From NCBI GenBank assembly GCA_028819195.1, contig JAPPMF010000004.1, forward strand, positions 69,930 through 133,929: 64,000 nt of DNA, read 5' to 3'. The DNA comes from Bin55 sp028819195. Lineage in GTDB: Bacteria > Pseudomonadota > Gammaproteobacteria > Pseudomonadales > Azotimanducaceae. A program made the position numbers and the translations under genes. Of the stretch, positions 8,558 to 17,543 are shown one piece after another. Every line of letters starts with the position of its first letter. The first letter of the stretch is position 1. Below the pieces are notes generated by a model that was given only the letters and a program-made list of their open reading frames with translations, made no database searches and was not told where the DNA came from.

Positions 8558-9760
8558 GTGAATCACAATCGAGTCGTATCCGGCATGCGTCCGACAGGAC
8601 GGTTGCATTTAGGGCACTATCACGGTGTACTAAAAAACTGGATTGAACTACAGCATCGCTGGGATTGTTTTTTCTTTGTGGCCGATTGGCATGCTTTGAC
8701 CACGGATTATCAGAATTCTGAACTGATAACTGAGTACACCCGTGAGATGATCATCGATTGGTTAGCAAGTGGTTTATCGCCTCAATCATGTACGATGTTT
8801 GTTCAGAGTCGAGTTCCAGAGCATGCCGAATTGCATGTTTTACTCTCGATGGTAACACCGTTAAGTTGGCTTGAACGGGTACCAAGTTACAAAGACACGA
8901 TCAAGAAGTTGAATGACCGTGACCTCAACACTTACGGTTTTTTGGGATATCCGTTACTTCAAGCAGCAGATATTTTGTTGTATCAAGCCGATACGGTCCC
9001 CGTCGGGGCCGATCAGGTGGCACATGTAGAACTCACGCGTGAAATTGCGAGAACTTTCAACTTTGCTTTCGGGCGTGGCGACGATTGGGAGGACTTAGCT
9101 TTTCGAGCGTTAAGTCGTTTACCGAAAAAACTCAAGCAGAAGTATGTTGAAGCTCGAACACAATTTATTGAACAGGGTCTTACCGATAATATTGCGAGAC
9201 TACAAGAACAGTTAAAGGATCAACATTACCTCACTGAGGATGAGGCCGAGCGGTTGTTAGGTTATCTCGAAGGCGTTGGAAGAATGATTCTGTCCGAACC
9301 CCAAGCAATGTTGACCGATAAACCAGCTCTTCCGGGATTAGACGGCGAAAAAATGTCTAAGTCATATAACAACGTTATTTATCTCCGTGAAGAATCCGGG
9401 CAAGTTGAACATAAGATACGCAAGATGCAAACCGACCCGGCACGAGTTCGCCGTAGCGATCCAGGCGACCCGAAAAAATGTCCGGTTTATGCACTGCACA
9501 AAGTTTACTCTGATTCGTCGACTCTAGATTGGGTTAACGCTGGCTGCCGGTCAGCGCGTATTGGATGTTTAGAGTGTAAGGGACCACTTATCGATAGCAT
9601 AAATAAAGAACAGGATCAATTTAAGGAGCGAGCAGCTCAATATGTCGAGGAACCGACGGTCATTTCGCATATTATTAGCGAAGGTTCGGAAGCAGCTCGA
9701 GTGGCCGCGAAAGAAACTTTAGGTGAAGTACGTTCAGCTATAGGAATCGGCCGACGATGA
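8558..9760 (+). CDS. trpS: Tryptophanyl-tRNA synthetase, long form
   Basis: TrpS charges tRNA-Trp. The 400-residue product shows the class I signatures GRLHLGHY (HIGH-type) and GEKMSKSYNN (KMSKS), and substrate-binding segments YPLLQAADILLYQAD and VPVGADQVAHVELTREIA. It is longer than the approximately 335-residue E. coli enzyme because of an insert of some 60 residues around 180-245, between REIARTFNF and LTDKPALPGL. Long TrpRS forms of this kind are known in other gammaproteobacteria. The start is GTG at 8558, and the stop overlaps the scpA start as ATGA. Confidence 0.95.
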   Translation: MNHNRVVSGMRPTGRLHLGHYHGVLKNWIELQHRWDCFFFVADWHALTTDYQNSELITEYTREMIIDWLASGLSPQSCTMFVQSRVPEHAELHVLLSMVTPLSWLERVPSYKDTIKKLNDRDLNTYGFLGYPLLQAADILLYQADTVPVGADQVAHVELTREIARTFNFAFGRGDDWEDLAFRALSRLPKKLKQKYVEARTQFIEQGLTDNIARLQEQLKDQHYLTEDEAERLLGYLEGVGRMILSEPQAMLTDKPALPGLDGEKMSKSYNNVIYLREESGQVEHKIRKMQTDPARVRRSDPGDPKKCPVYALHKVYSDSSTLDWVNAGCRSARIGCLECKGPLIDSINKEQDQFKERAAQYVEEPTVISHIISEGSEAARVAAKETLGEVRSAIGIGRR

Positions 9761-10569
9761 CAAACTTGACGAGTGTAACAGAAACAGATGTGAAACGAGA
9801 TGAAACTCTTCAGTCCGACTATTCCATTCCCGATGACTTATATGTCCCACCGGATGCACTAATTGTCGTTTTACAACAGTTCACTGGACCATTAGATTTA
9901 CTTCTTTATCTCATTCGAAAACAAAACTTAGACATCCTCGAACTACCCATTGCTGAAATTACTGAGCAGTATATGGCATACATCGACGTTATGACTGACC
10001 TACGTTTCGAACTTGCTGGCGATTATTTAGTGATGGCTGCAACCCTTGCAGAGATTAAGTCAAAGATGATGCTACCACGCATATCCGATCTTGACGACGA
10101 AGAGGAAGACCCCCGCGCACAACTCGCAAGGCAATTACTGGAATATGAGCAATTTAAGATGGCTGCCGAAGATCTAGATGTTTTGCCTCGAGAGAATCGT
10201 GACTTTTTTGTTTCGAAAGTCGGCTACGACCGCGCTGCGAAAGTTGTTGCACCCCCGCCAGTATTGATTGATTCGTTGATTTCGGTATTGCGGGAGCTCA
10301 TCGAAAAACAAAGACTCAAGATTGAGTATCAAATTCAGTATCAGCAGTTATCGGTGAGCGATCGTATGAAGATAATCATGGAGACAGTAATGGCGGTCGA
10401 TGGCTTCGTACCTTTTACGTGTTTCTACGACGAGGCAGAACGTGGCCTGGGTGTGATTGTTTCTTTTATTGCTCTACTGGAACTAATGAAGGAACGCGAG
10501 GTGAAAGTGATTCAAACTAGTGCTTTTGCGCCAATTTACGTTGCCAAAAAATCAGAAATTACTCAGTAG
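9757..10569 (+). CDS. scpA: Segregation and condensation protein A (kleisin)
   Basis: ScpA is the kleisin that bridges the two heads of the SMC dimer and recruits ScpB for chromosome condensation. The 270-residue protein has the family N-terminal motif FTGPLDLLLYLIRKQNLDIL, followed by ITEQYMAYID and YLVMAATLAEIKSKMMLPR. A charged linker with EEEDPRAQLARQL comes next, then a C-terminal winged-helix part (SFIALLELMKEREVKV). It starts within the trpS stop codon and is followed by scpB after eight bases. No smc gene is in this window, so the partner must lie elsewhere. Confidence 0.94.
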   Translation: MTNLTSVTETDVKRDETLQSDYSIPDDLYVPPDALIVVLQQFTGPLDLLLYLIRKQNLDILELPIAEITEQYMAYIDVMTDLRFELAGDYLVMAATLAEIKSKMMLPRISDLDDEEEDPRAQLARQLLEYEQFKMAAEDLDVLPRENRDFFVSKVGYDRAAKVVAPPPVLIDSLISVLRELIEKQRLKIEYQIQYQQLSVSDRMKIIMETVMAVDGFVPFTCFYDEAERGLGVIVSFIALLELMKEREVKVIQTSAFAPIYVAKKSEITQ

Positions 10570-10577
10570 ACTCTGCT

Positions 10578-11207
10578 ATGCGTACGATCGAAGAAGCGAT
10601 CAAAGTCATTGAAGCGTTACTGTTAGTTTCGGACGAACCATTGAATCAATCACAATTAGTAGATTTGCTAGCTGACGCTGATGAAGATCATTCACGGCTC
10701 GCAGAACTGGTACCTCGGGCCTTGTTTGCGATTGAACAACAATGTCTGAATCGAGCGTATCAATTAGTCGAAGTGAAGTCTGGATTCCGCTTTCAAGTTC
10801 GCGCCGATATGAATCCTTGGGTGAAAAAACTATTCGGTCAACGCACTAGACAGTACTCCCGCGCGGTGCTGGAAACTTTAGCATTAATCGCGTACAAGCA
10901 ACCGATAACTCGTGGTGAGATCGAGAAAGTACGTGGTGTCGCTGTACACACTCAGATTATTCGCAACCTGATGGAACGTGGTTGGATTAGGGAGTTAGGA
11001 ACTCGAGAGGTCCCGGGACGACCGTTGCTGTATGGAACTACCGAGCGTTTTTTGGATTATTTCAACCTAAGTTCTTTGAGTGATTTACCACCACTTAAAG
11101 AACTCGAGGATTTAACGTCGGCAGACTCCTTCCAAAGTGAAGATATACCAGTCGTGTTAACTCCGTCCGATACCATAAAGCGATCGGATTCCGTTTCCGA
11201 TGAATGA
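10578..11207 (+). CDS. scpB: Segregation and condensation protein B
   Basis: ScpB binds ScpA as a dimer of winged-helix proteins in the SMC-ScpAB condensin. The 209-residue product has IKVIEALLLVSDEPLNQSQL at the start. Two winged-helix domains follow, with the conserved central segment ALIAYKQPITRGEIEKVRGV and VPGRPLLYGTTERFLDYFNL. The C-terminal tail is acidic and Ser-rich and looks unstructured. It is directly behind scpA and ahead of rluB, the usual arrangement. Confidence 0.94.
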   Translation: MRTIEEAIKVIEALLLVSDEPLNQSQLVDLLADADEDHSRLAELVPRALFAIEQQCLNRAYQLVEVKSGFRFQVRADMNPWVKKLFGQRTRQYSRAVLETLALIAYKQPITRGEIEKVRGVAVHTQIIRNLMERGWIRELGTREVPGRPLLYGTTERFLDYFNLSSLSDLPPLKELEDLTSADSFQSEDIPVVLTPSDTIKRSDSVSDE

Positions 11208-11243
11208 AATTTCTATGATCGCTCGCCCGTCGAACAGTCTAAA

Positions 11244-12059
11244 ATGTCGGAGAAAATTCACAAAGTTTTAGCTGATCGAAATCTTGGTTCTCGTCGGAAG
11301 ATGGAACGCTGGGTGATTGATGGTCGTGTACATGTGAATGGCGAAGTTGCGACGCTTGGACAACGGGTGTCAGAATCTGATGTCATCGAAGTTGACGGTA
11401 AGCGTATTCCATACCGACAGTCGCAAACTCACATTCGGATTATCGTCATGAACAAAGACGTTGGCGAAATCGTGACGCGGAACGACCCGGAAAACCGTCC
11501 TACTGTATTCACACGATTACCCTCCTTACACCATGATCGCTGGATATCGATTGGTCGATTAGATTTTGTAACAAGTGGGTTGTTACTATTTACCAATCAT
11601 GGCTTACTCGCGCATCGACTCATGCATCCGAGTAGTGGTATAGATCGTGAATACGCGGTTAGAATTTTTGGTAAACTCGACCAAACACACCGACAGATGA
11701 TGTTGGGTGGGATAGTCGTTGATGGGCATACATTAAGGTTTACCGATGTGCAGTATTATTCTGGAGGTCGTTCTAATCATTGGTACCACGTCGTATTGAT
11801 GGAAGGTAGAAATCGAGAAGTACGTCAACTTTTTCACGAGTTTGGATACACGGTGTCAAGACTCAAACGAGTTCGATTTGGTCCGATTGTGTTACCAAAG
11901 GGGTTGAAGCGTGGTCAGTTCAAGGAACTACCTACGACAGATGTATTTGCGCTTTGTAAATGGTTACGAGTTGTAGACGACACTCCTATGGGACATCTGT
12001 CTCAAACGAAGTCCACTGAGTCGTTTCTTATTCCTTATCCCGGTCTGGATGCCTTCTAG
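11244..12059 (+). CDS. rluB: 23S rRNA pseudouridine synthase, RluB type
   Basis: This 271-residue protein has an N-terminal S4 RNA-binding domain (KIHKVLADRNLGSRRKMERW, then DGRVHVNGEVATLGQRV). An RsuA/RluB-type catalytic domain follows. The catalytic Asp lies in GRLDFVTSGLLLFTNHG, and LMEGRNREVRQLF is the family motif III. RluB makes pseudouridine 2605 in 23S rRNA. The scpA-scpB-rluB neighbourhood favours RluB over RsuA or RluE. The ATG at 11244 has a poor ribosome binding site. The C-terminus is shorter than in many RluB proteins, which carry a long basic tail. Confidence 0.88.
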   Translation: MSEKIHKVLADRNLGSRRKMERWVIDGRVHVNGEVATLGQRVSESDVIEVDGKRIPYRQSQTHIRIIVMNKDVGEIVTRNDPENRPTVFTRLPSLHHDRWISIGRLDFVTSGLLLFTNHGLLAHRLMHPSSGIDREYAVRIFGKLDQTHRQMMLGGIVVDGHTLRFTDVQYYSGGRSNHWYHVVLMEGRNREVRQLFHEFGYTVSRLKRVRFGPIVLPKGLKRGQFKELPTTDVFALCKWLRVVDDTPMGHLSQTKSTESFLIPYPGLDAF

Positions 12060-12077
12060 GTCAAGGCAAGTTTAGAA

Positions 12078-12851
12078 TCAAGAATTAGGGTACCAATCAC
12101 CAGCATAAAAATTCTGTCGGGTAACACCCTTTGAGTCTGGACCCATTAGATAAAGATAGGCTGACATTCGTTCATCAGGATGTGGAAGTGTTTGCGGATC
12201 TTCGGCTGGATAAGCTTGCGCGCGCATTGTCGTTCGAACTGCGCCAGGATTGAGTGAATTAACCCGGATATTTGTGGTAGTACTCAATTCTTCGGCAAGT
12301 ACTTCCATCAAACCTTCGAGTGCGAACTTTGTAACACAGTATGATCCCCAGTACGCGCGTCCAGATTTACTTAATCCTGAAGAAGTAAAAATTATTGACG
12401 CGTCCGGTGAGTTTTTCATAATCGGTAGAACGGACTGCGTCAATTTAAGCGTACTATGAACGTTAATTTCGAAGGCATTCATCCACGCAGGAATGGGGTA
12501 GTGTTCTAAGGTAGTTTTGGGACCAAGAATACCGGCGTTGTGCAAGAGACCATCGATTTTCCCATAAGATTCCGCCAAGCCCTTTCGTAGGTCTTCGATT
12601 AATTGTTCGTTAAGGGTTGCTAAGTCCAACGGAACAATGAGTGAATTTTGTCCATAAGCATCGCGAATTTCATCATTAACCTGTTCTAATTTCGACCGAG
12701 TTCGACCAATGAGTATAAGGTCGGCCTCATGTGCAGCAAACGCTTTTGCTGCGCTTCTACCTAAACCATCTCCTGCTCCAGTTACAACGATGGTTCTACC
12801 GGCAAGTAGATCTGGTTTTGTTTGATATCGTCTACGTTGGTTTGTAGGCAT
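12078..12851 (-). CDS. Short-chain dehydrogenase/reductase, YciK-like
   Basis: The 257-residue protein is a classical SDR. It has the NAD(P)-binding motif TGAGDGLGRSAAKAFA, the LHNAGILGP segment, and the catalytic Ser and YxxxK in SSGLSKSGRAYWGSYCVTK. The sequence resembles E. coli YciK, an oxidoreductase of unknown physiological substrate. The first 20 bases overlap the 3' end of ubiG on the same strand, so the two are translated from one transcript. In other gammaproteobacteria yciK-type genes also follow ubiG. The substrate cannot be told from sequence. Confidence 0.88.
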   Translation of the reverse strand: MPTNQRRRYQTKPDLLAGRTIVVTGAGDGLGRSAAKAFAAHEADLILIGRTRSKLEQVNDEIRDAYGQNSLIVPLDLATLNEQLIEDLRKGLAESYGKIDGLLHNAGILGPKTTLEHYPIPAWMNAFEINVHSTLKLTQSVLPIMKNSPDASIIFTSSGLSKSGRAYWGSYCVTKFALEGLMEVLAEELSTTTNIRVNSLNPGAVRTTMRAQAYPAEDPQTLPHPDERMSAYLYLMGPDSKGVTRQNFYAGDWYPNS

Positions 12852-13536
12852 GCATTAGGAAATTTACGTCTACGCTTTCACAATGAAACGAGTAACGAGT
12901 GAATGGATTGTACGTGTAACCGGCGATTTCTTTAACGACAAGACCAGCAGATCGCATAGCAGTAGCAATTTCACTGGGTCGAAGCAGTTTTTGATAGTCG
13001 TGGGTACCTCTCGGTAAGAGTCCTAGCACATATTCCGCGCCTAAAATAGCCATTAAGTAAGCTTGCCAAGTTCGATTAATGGTTGAAATGAAAACGTTAC
13101 CACCAGGTTTACAAAGATCCGCTAGTGATTGGATTACCTGATTGTAATCGGATACGTGTTCTAAGATTTCGAGTGCTGTGACCACGTCGAACGTCTCGCG
13201 TTTATCTTCTGCAAGTTCTTCTGCTGTACCATGAATGTACTCAATTTGTTGTTCGACTCCAGACTCAATCGAATGCAATTTTGCGGTCACAAGTGGTCCT
13301 TTAGCTGGGTCAATTCCAGTTACTTTGGCTCCTAGAAACGCAAGACTTTCAGATAATATCCCACCTCCACATCCAACATCGATAATGTTTTGACCACGTA
13401 AACTACAACGATTTGCGATGAACCGAATTCGTAGAGGATTTATGTCGTGAAGTGTTCTAAACTCGCCGTCCAGGTCCCACCAACTAGACGCACGACTGTC
13501 AAACTTTTCGAGTTCAGAGAGATCCGTTGTGCTCAA
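12832..13536 (-). CDS. ubiG: Ubiquinone biosynthesis O-methyltransferase UbiG
   Basis: UbiG carries out both O-methylation steps of ubiquinone synthesis. The 234-residue protein has the SAM-binding motif IIDVGCGGGILSESLAFLGA, the family start FDSRASSWWDLDGEFRTLHD with PLRIRFI, and the downstream EILEHVSD and FISTINRTWQAY motifs. The start is TTG at 13536 with an AGGG seven bases upstream on the - strand. It is divergent from gyrA, and the same ubiG/gyrA divergence occurs in E. coli. Confidence 0.95.
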   Translation of the reverse strand: MSTTDLSELEKFDSRASSWWDLDGEFRTLHDINPLRIRFIANRCSLRGQNIIDVGCGGGILSESLAFLGAKVTGIDPAKGPLVTAKLHSIESGVEQQIEYIHGTAEELAEDKRETFDVVTALEILEHVSDYNQVIQSLADLCKPGGNVFISTINRTWQAYLMAILGAEYVLGLLPRGTHDYQKLLRPSEIATAMRSAGLVVKEIAGYTYNPFTRYSFHCESVDVNFLMHAYKPT

Positions 13537-13626
13537 TTCGATTCCCTTAAGACATCATAAAAAACAAATTTAAAACTAGCTTGAAACTCGTGTCGCAGAT
13601 TACTTGTTAGTAATGCAAATATTGTA

Positions 13627-13654
13627 TTGAATTCCTTGATGTTTTCCGTAAAAT
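13627..13654 (+). promoter_or_regulatory. Putative gyrA promoter
   Basis: TTGAAT at 13627-13632 and TAAAAT at 13649-13654 are separated by 16 bases, which fits a sigma-70-type promoter. It lies in the 166-base divergent region between ubiG and gyrA and would give a leader of about 40 bases. No experimental support is available. Confidence 0.4.
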
Positions 13655-13702
13655 ACGTAGTCTTACAAGTGCAAGTCACCCGCACACCAATACCCTAAAT
13701 CC

Positions 13703-16426
13703 ATGACTGATGAAATTTCCTCCGATGAACCGGAAAATGGTTCAGATGGAGACGATAATAATAACGAAAATTCTAACGTAAGCACGGGCGGCGATTTCGT
13801 GCGTGTTAAACTTGAAGACGAGATGCGACACTCGTATCTCGGATATGCCTTAAGTGTTATTGTTGGACGAGCTTTGCCTGATGTTCGAGATGGCTTAAAG
13901 CCAGTGCATCGCCGGAGCTTGTACGGTATGGACAAGTTGAACAATCGACATGACCGACCACCGATGAAATCAGCACGAATATCCGGTGAAGTGATGGGTA
14001 AATACCACCCTCACGGGGAAGATGCGATTTATAACACGATCGTAATCATGGCACAAGACTTCAAAATGCGCTATCCCTTGGTAGATGGACAAGGAAACTT
14101 TGGTTCCATTGACGGAGATCCCCCGGCCGCAAGCCGTTACACCGAAGTTCGCATGTCGAAAATTGCTTCGGAACTGTTAGCTGATCTTGACAAAGAAACC
14201 GTCGACATGGTTCGTAACTACGACGAAACCTTGTGGATGCCTTTAGTACTACCCACTCGAGTTCCTAATTTGTTGATTAATGGTTCGCAAGGTATTGCCG
14301 TCGGGATGTCTACAAATATTCCACCTCACAATATAGGTGAGATAATAAATTCAAGTATAGCTTTATTAAAGGACAGTGATTTAGGTGTAATGGATTTGAT
14401 GGAACATGTTCCAGGTCCCGACTTCCCTACGGCTGGAATCATTAACGGTAGACTTGGAATCGTCGATGCGTATGAAACAGGTAGAGGCAGGATCATCGTT
14501 CGTGGCCGTGCAAGCATCGAAGAGGATAAGTCAGGACGACAAAGAATCATTATTACTGAGATTCCATTTCAAGTAAACAAAGCTACTTTGGTGGAATCAA
14601 TTGCACAGCTAGTACGAGATCAACGAATAACGGGGATTTCGGATTTACGCGACGAATCGAATAAAGATGGTTTACGAGTTGTAATTGAAATCAAAAAGAG
14701 TGAAATGGGTGATGTCGTCTTGAACAATCTTTACACTCATACTCAGCTACAGACCTCTTTTTCGGTTAATGCAGTCGCTTTGGTGAACGGTCAACCGAAG
14801 ATTGTTTCACTTAAAGACATGCTGTTGGAGTTTATCCAGCATCGGCGCGAAGTAGTGATTCGTCGAACCGTGTATCTATTACGCGAAGGTCGTAAACGTG
14901 CTCACTTATTAGAAGGTCAGACGGTCGCATTAGCAGAGATCGACGAAATCGTTGAACTCATTCGTAAATCTGAATCACGGGATGTTGCAAGGGCAGGACT
15001 GATGGAACGAGCTTGGCTCATTCGAACCCCCGACGTGTCTATTACAGAAGACCAATTGTCTCGGGTCGAAGCCGTCAGAACTTTGTTGCAACGCGAGGAT
15101 GTAAAGATTGCGCAACGTCAAGATCTGCCACTAGAACTTGGATTCAATTTAACTACATTGTCTTATCGTTTTTCACAAGAACAAGCTGATGCTATTCTAA
15201 ACCTACAGTTACATCGTTTGGTTAGCTTAGAACAGAACAAGTTAATCAATGACTTTGAAGAACTCATCGCAACCATCAGAAATCTACAACGAATTCTTGA
15301 CTCGGACGAACGTTTAGACGAAGTAATAGAAGAAGAACTGACAGAAATCAGAGAGAAATTTACCGACGATCGCAAAACCGAAATTCGCGAAGCAGAGGCA
15401 GATTTTTCAGTGATTGATTTAATCAATCCGATGTACGTTGTGCTCACGATTTCCCATGCCGGATATGCTAAGGCTCAAGACGTTGATGTATACCGAGCAC
15501 AACATCGTGGCGGTCACGGTAAGATTGCACTTTCTACGAAAGAAAGCGACTATGTTGAACAACTAATGGTAGTCCACAACCATTCGACACTCTTATGTTT
15601 TTCGAATTTAGGCAGAGTACATTGGCTACCTGCGTATCGAATTCCAGTTGAAAGTCGGAATGCTCGAGGAAAACCCCTGGTCAATTTGATTAAATTACAA
15701 CCGGACGAACGGATCACCACGGTGGTCCCGATGGATGACGATCCAGAAGACAAGTTTGTGGCGATGGCTACCAAGAATGGTCGGATTAAACGCACTCAAC
15801 TTACGCACTTCGTACAACCCCGTAAGTTAGGTAAGATTGCGATCACGCTTGAAGATAACGACGAACTAGTGGGTGTTGCCGTGACGGATGGAACAAAAAA
15901 GCTAATGCTAGTTCAAAGTGCTGGTTTCGCGTCGATGTTTCAGGAATCAGATGTGAGAGCACAGGGACGATCCGCCCGTGGAGTTCGTGGTATTCGTCTT
16001 GCCAAGGATGAAAAAGTGCTTGCGTTTATAGTCCCTGAAGAAGATGGTTTTTTACTATGTGCTTCTGAAAATGGTTTTGGTAAGTGTTCTAGAATCGACA
16101 GCTTCAGATTAACAAGACGGAACGGGAAAGGAGTAAAAGCTATCAAATCTTCCGTGAGAAACGGTGCTTTGGCTTGTGCGCTACAAGTGGTAGACGACGA
16201 TGAAGTCATGTTCATTAACGATCGTGGGGTTCTGTTACGGACTAAGGTTAGTCAAATTTCAAAGGTCGGCCGTGTAGCTCAAGGAGTTAAGTTGCTTGAC
16301 TTGAAGGATGGTGCTAAACTCGTAGGTGGCGCGAGGATACCGACTGACGAAGAACTAGTACTGCAAGATTCGCTTGATACGTCGGACGAAACAGAAACTG
16401 AAATTGACGAGAATACCAAAGAATAA
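13703..16426 (+). CDS. gyrA: DNA gyrase subunit A
   Basis: GyrA is the DNA-cleaving subunit of gyrase. The 907-residue protein opens with an unusual acidic, Asn-rich extension (residues 1-30). The breakage-reunion domain then follows, with VGRALPDVRDGLKPVHRR and the active Tyr146 in SRYTEVR. The C-terminal beta-pinwheel carries the GyrA box as QHRGGHG (codons 600-606), which separates it from ParC. The tail is acidic. In the quinolone pocket the sequence is HGEDAIYNT: Asp107 aligns with E. coli Ser83 and Asn111 with Asp87. The stop codon lies in the loop of a perfect hairpin before serC. The ribosome binding site is weak. Confidence 0.96.
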   Translation: MTDEISSDEPENGSDGDDNNNENSNVSTGGDFVRVKLEDEMRHSYLGYALSVIVGRALPDVRDGLKPVHRRSLYGMDKLNNRHDRPPMKSARISGEVMGKYHPHGEDAIYNTIVIMAQDFKMRYPLVDGQGNFGSIDGDPPAASRYTEVRMSKIASELLADLDKETVDMVRNYDETLWMPLVLPTRVPNLLINGSQGIAVGMSTNIPPHNIGEIINSSIALLKDSDLGVMDLMEHVPGPDFPTAGIINGRLGIVDAYETGRGRIIVRGRASIEEDKSGRQRIIITEIPFQVNKATLVESIAQLVRDQRITGISDLRDESNKDGLRVVIEIKKSEMGDVVLNNLYTHTQLQTSFSVNAVALVNGQPKIVSLKDMLLEFIQHRREVVIRRTVYLLREGRKRAHLLEGQTVALAEIDEIVELIRKSESRDVARAGLMERAWLIRTPDVSITEDQLSRVEAVRTLLQREDVKIAQRQDLPLELGFNLTTLSYRFSQEQADAILNLQLHRLVSLEQNKLINDFEELIATIRNLQRILDSDERLDEVIEEELTEIREKFTDDRKTEIREAEADFSVIDLINPMYVVLTISHAGYAKAQDVDVYRAQHRGGHGKIALSTKESDYVEQLMVVHNHSTLLCFSNLGRVHWLPAYRIPVESRNARGKPLVNLIKLQPDERITTVVPMDDDPEDKFVAMATKNGRIKRTQLTHFVQPRKLGKIAITLEDNDELVGVAVTDGTKKLMLVQSAGFASMFQESDVRAQGRSARGVRGIRLAKDEKVLAFIVPEEDGFLLCASENGFGKCSRIDSFRLTRRNGKGVKAIKSSVRNGALACALQVVDDDEVMFINDRGVLLRTKVSQISKVGRVAQGVKLLDLKDGAKLVGGARIPTDEELVLQDSLDTSDETETEIDENTKE

Positions 16427-16444
16427 TCTTTACTTGGTATTCTC
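16409..16444 (+). other. Hairpin around the gyrA stop codon
   Basis: GAGAATACCAA (16409-16419) and its exact reverse complement (16434-16444) form an 11-base stem with a 14-base loop. The gyrA TAA (16424-16426) lies in the loop. No U-run follows, so it is not a standard intrinsic terminator. It may limit read-through into serC or mark an RNA processing site. Confidence 0.6.
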
Positions 16445-16470
16445 TAACCATCTAACAATTTTCCTATAAC

Positions 16471-17541
16471 ATGAACCGAGCTTTTAATTTTGCAGCAGGT
16501 CCAGCTGCACTCCCCGACGAAGTCTTACAGATCGCCCAACGCGAACTCATGGTGTATGGCGATCTAGGGCATTCCATCATGGAGATGAGTCACCGCTCAT
16601 CGACATTTATCGAGGTTGCTGAGCACTCAGAAGCAACTCTTCGGAAGCTGTTGGGTATAAACGATGATTTTCACGTGCTGTTTATGCATGGAGGCGCGAC
16701 CATGCAATTTGCACTGATACCGCTCAATTTAGCTACACCTGACACATCTGCTGAGTACGCTATTACTGGTTATTGGTCGAAGCGGGCATGTAAAGAAGCG
16801 CAACGCATTCGGACGGCGCACGCGGTTACCGAGACCGACACCTATATCGCACCAGAGAGCAGTTGGGATCGTGTTGACAACAGCAGTTATTTGTACTTTA
16901 CTTCAAATGAAACTTTACGAGGAGTTCAATTCCACGAGTTTCCCTCCCCTGAACATGCCCCACTTGTATGTGACATGACATCGGATTTTTTAACACGTCC
17001 AGTCGATGTTTCGAATTTCGGGTTGATTTATGCAGGGGCGCAAAAAAATGCGGGAATTGCAGGAGTTACGATAGTAATTGTCCGCAAGGAACTGTGCACA
17101 CCGCTAAAGTCGAATGAATTACATTTTCTGAATTATCAAACCCATGCGCAATACGATTCGATGTACAACACACCAAGTACCTTTGCTTGGTATGTATCCG
17201 GTCTTTATTTCGATTGGATTGTGAAGGAAGGAGGAGTGGAAGTCATGCAACAACGTGCTGCACAAAAAAGTGAAGTACTTTACCGTGTCATTGATGGCAG
17301 TAATTTCTATCAAAGTCCAGTCGCTAAAGAGCATCGCTCAGTGCAGAATGTTACCTTTTACTTACCTGATGAACGACAGCACCACCACTTTCTCAAAGAA
17401 GCCTCAAAAGCAAATCTCAAAAACTTGGAAGGACACCGTGAAGTAGGTGGTATTCGCGCTAGTCTCTACAACGCAGTTACCCAGGAAGGGGTTAATACTC
17501 TTTGTGATTTCATCCAAGATTTTGAGAATAGACACGGATAA
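16471..17541 (+). CDS. serC: Phosphoserine aminotransferase
   Basis: SerC converts 3-phosphohydroxypyruvate to phosphoserine in serine synthesis and also acts in pyridoxal phosphate synthesis. The 356-residue protein begins with the family signature NFAAGPAALPDEVL. It has MSHRSSTF, LFMHGGATMQFA and the PLP-lysine segment YAGAQKNAGIAGVT, and closes with GGIRASLYNAV. It matches family length. It lies between gyrA and pheA, as in pseudomonads and relatives, and the next gene starts two bases after its stop. Confidence 0.96.
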   Translation: MNRAFNFAAGPAALPDEVLQIAQRELMVYGDLGHSIMEMSHRSSTFIEVAEHSEATLRKLLGINDDFHVLFMHGGATMQFALIPLNLATPDTSAEYAITGYWSKRACKEAQRIRTAHAVTETDTYIAPESSWDRVDNSSYLYFTSNETLRGVQFHEFPSPEHAPLVCDMTSDFLTRPVDVSNFGLIYAGAQKNAGIAGVTIVIVRKELCTPLKSNELHFLNYQTHAQYDSMYNTPSTFAWYVSGLYFDWIVKEGGVEVMQQRAAQKSEVLYRVIDGSNFYQSPVAKEHRSVQNVTFYLPDERQHHHFLKEASKANLKNLEGHREVGGIRASLYNAVTQEGVNTLCDFIQDFENRHG

Positions 17542-17543
17542 AT

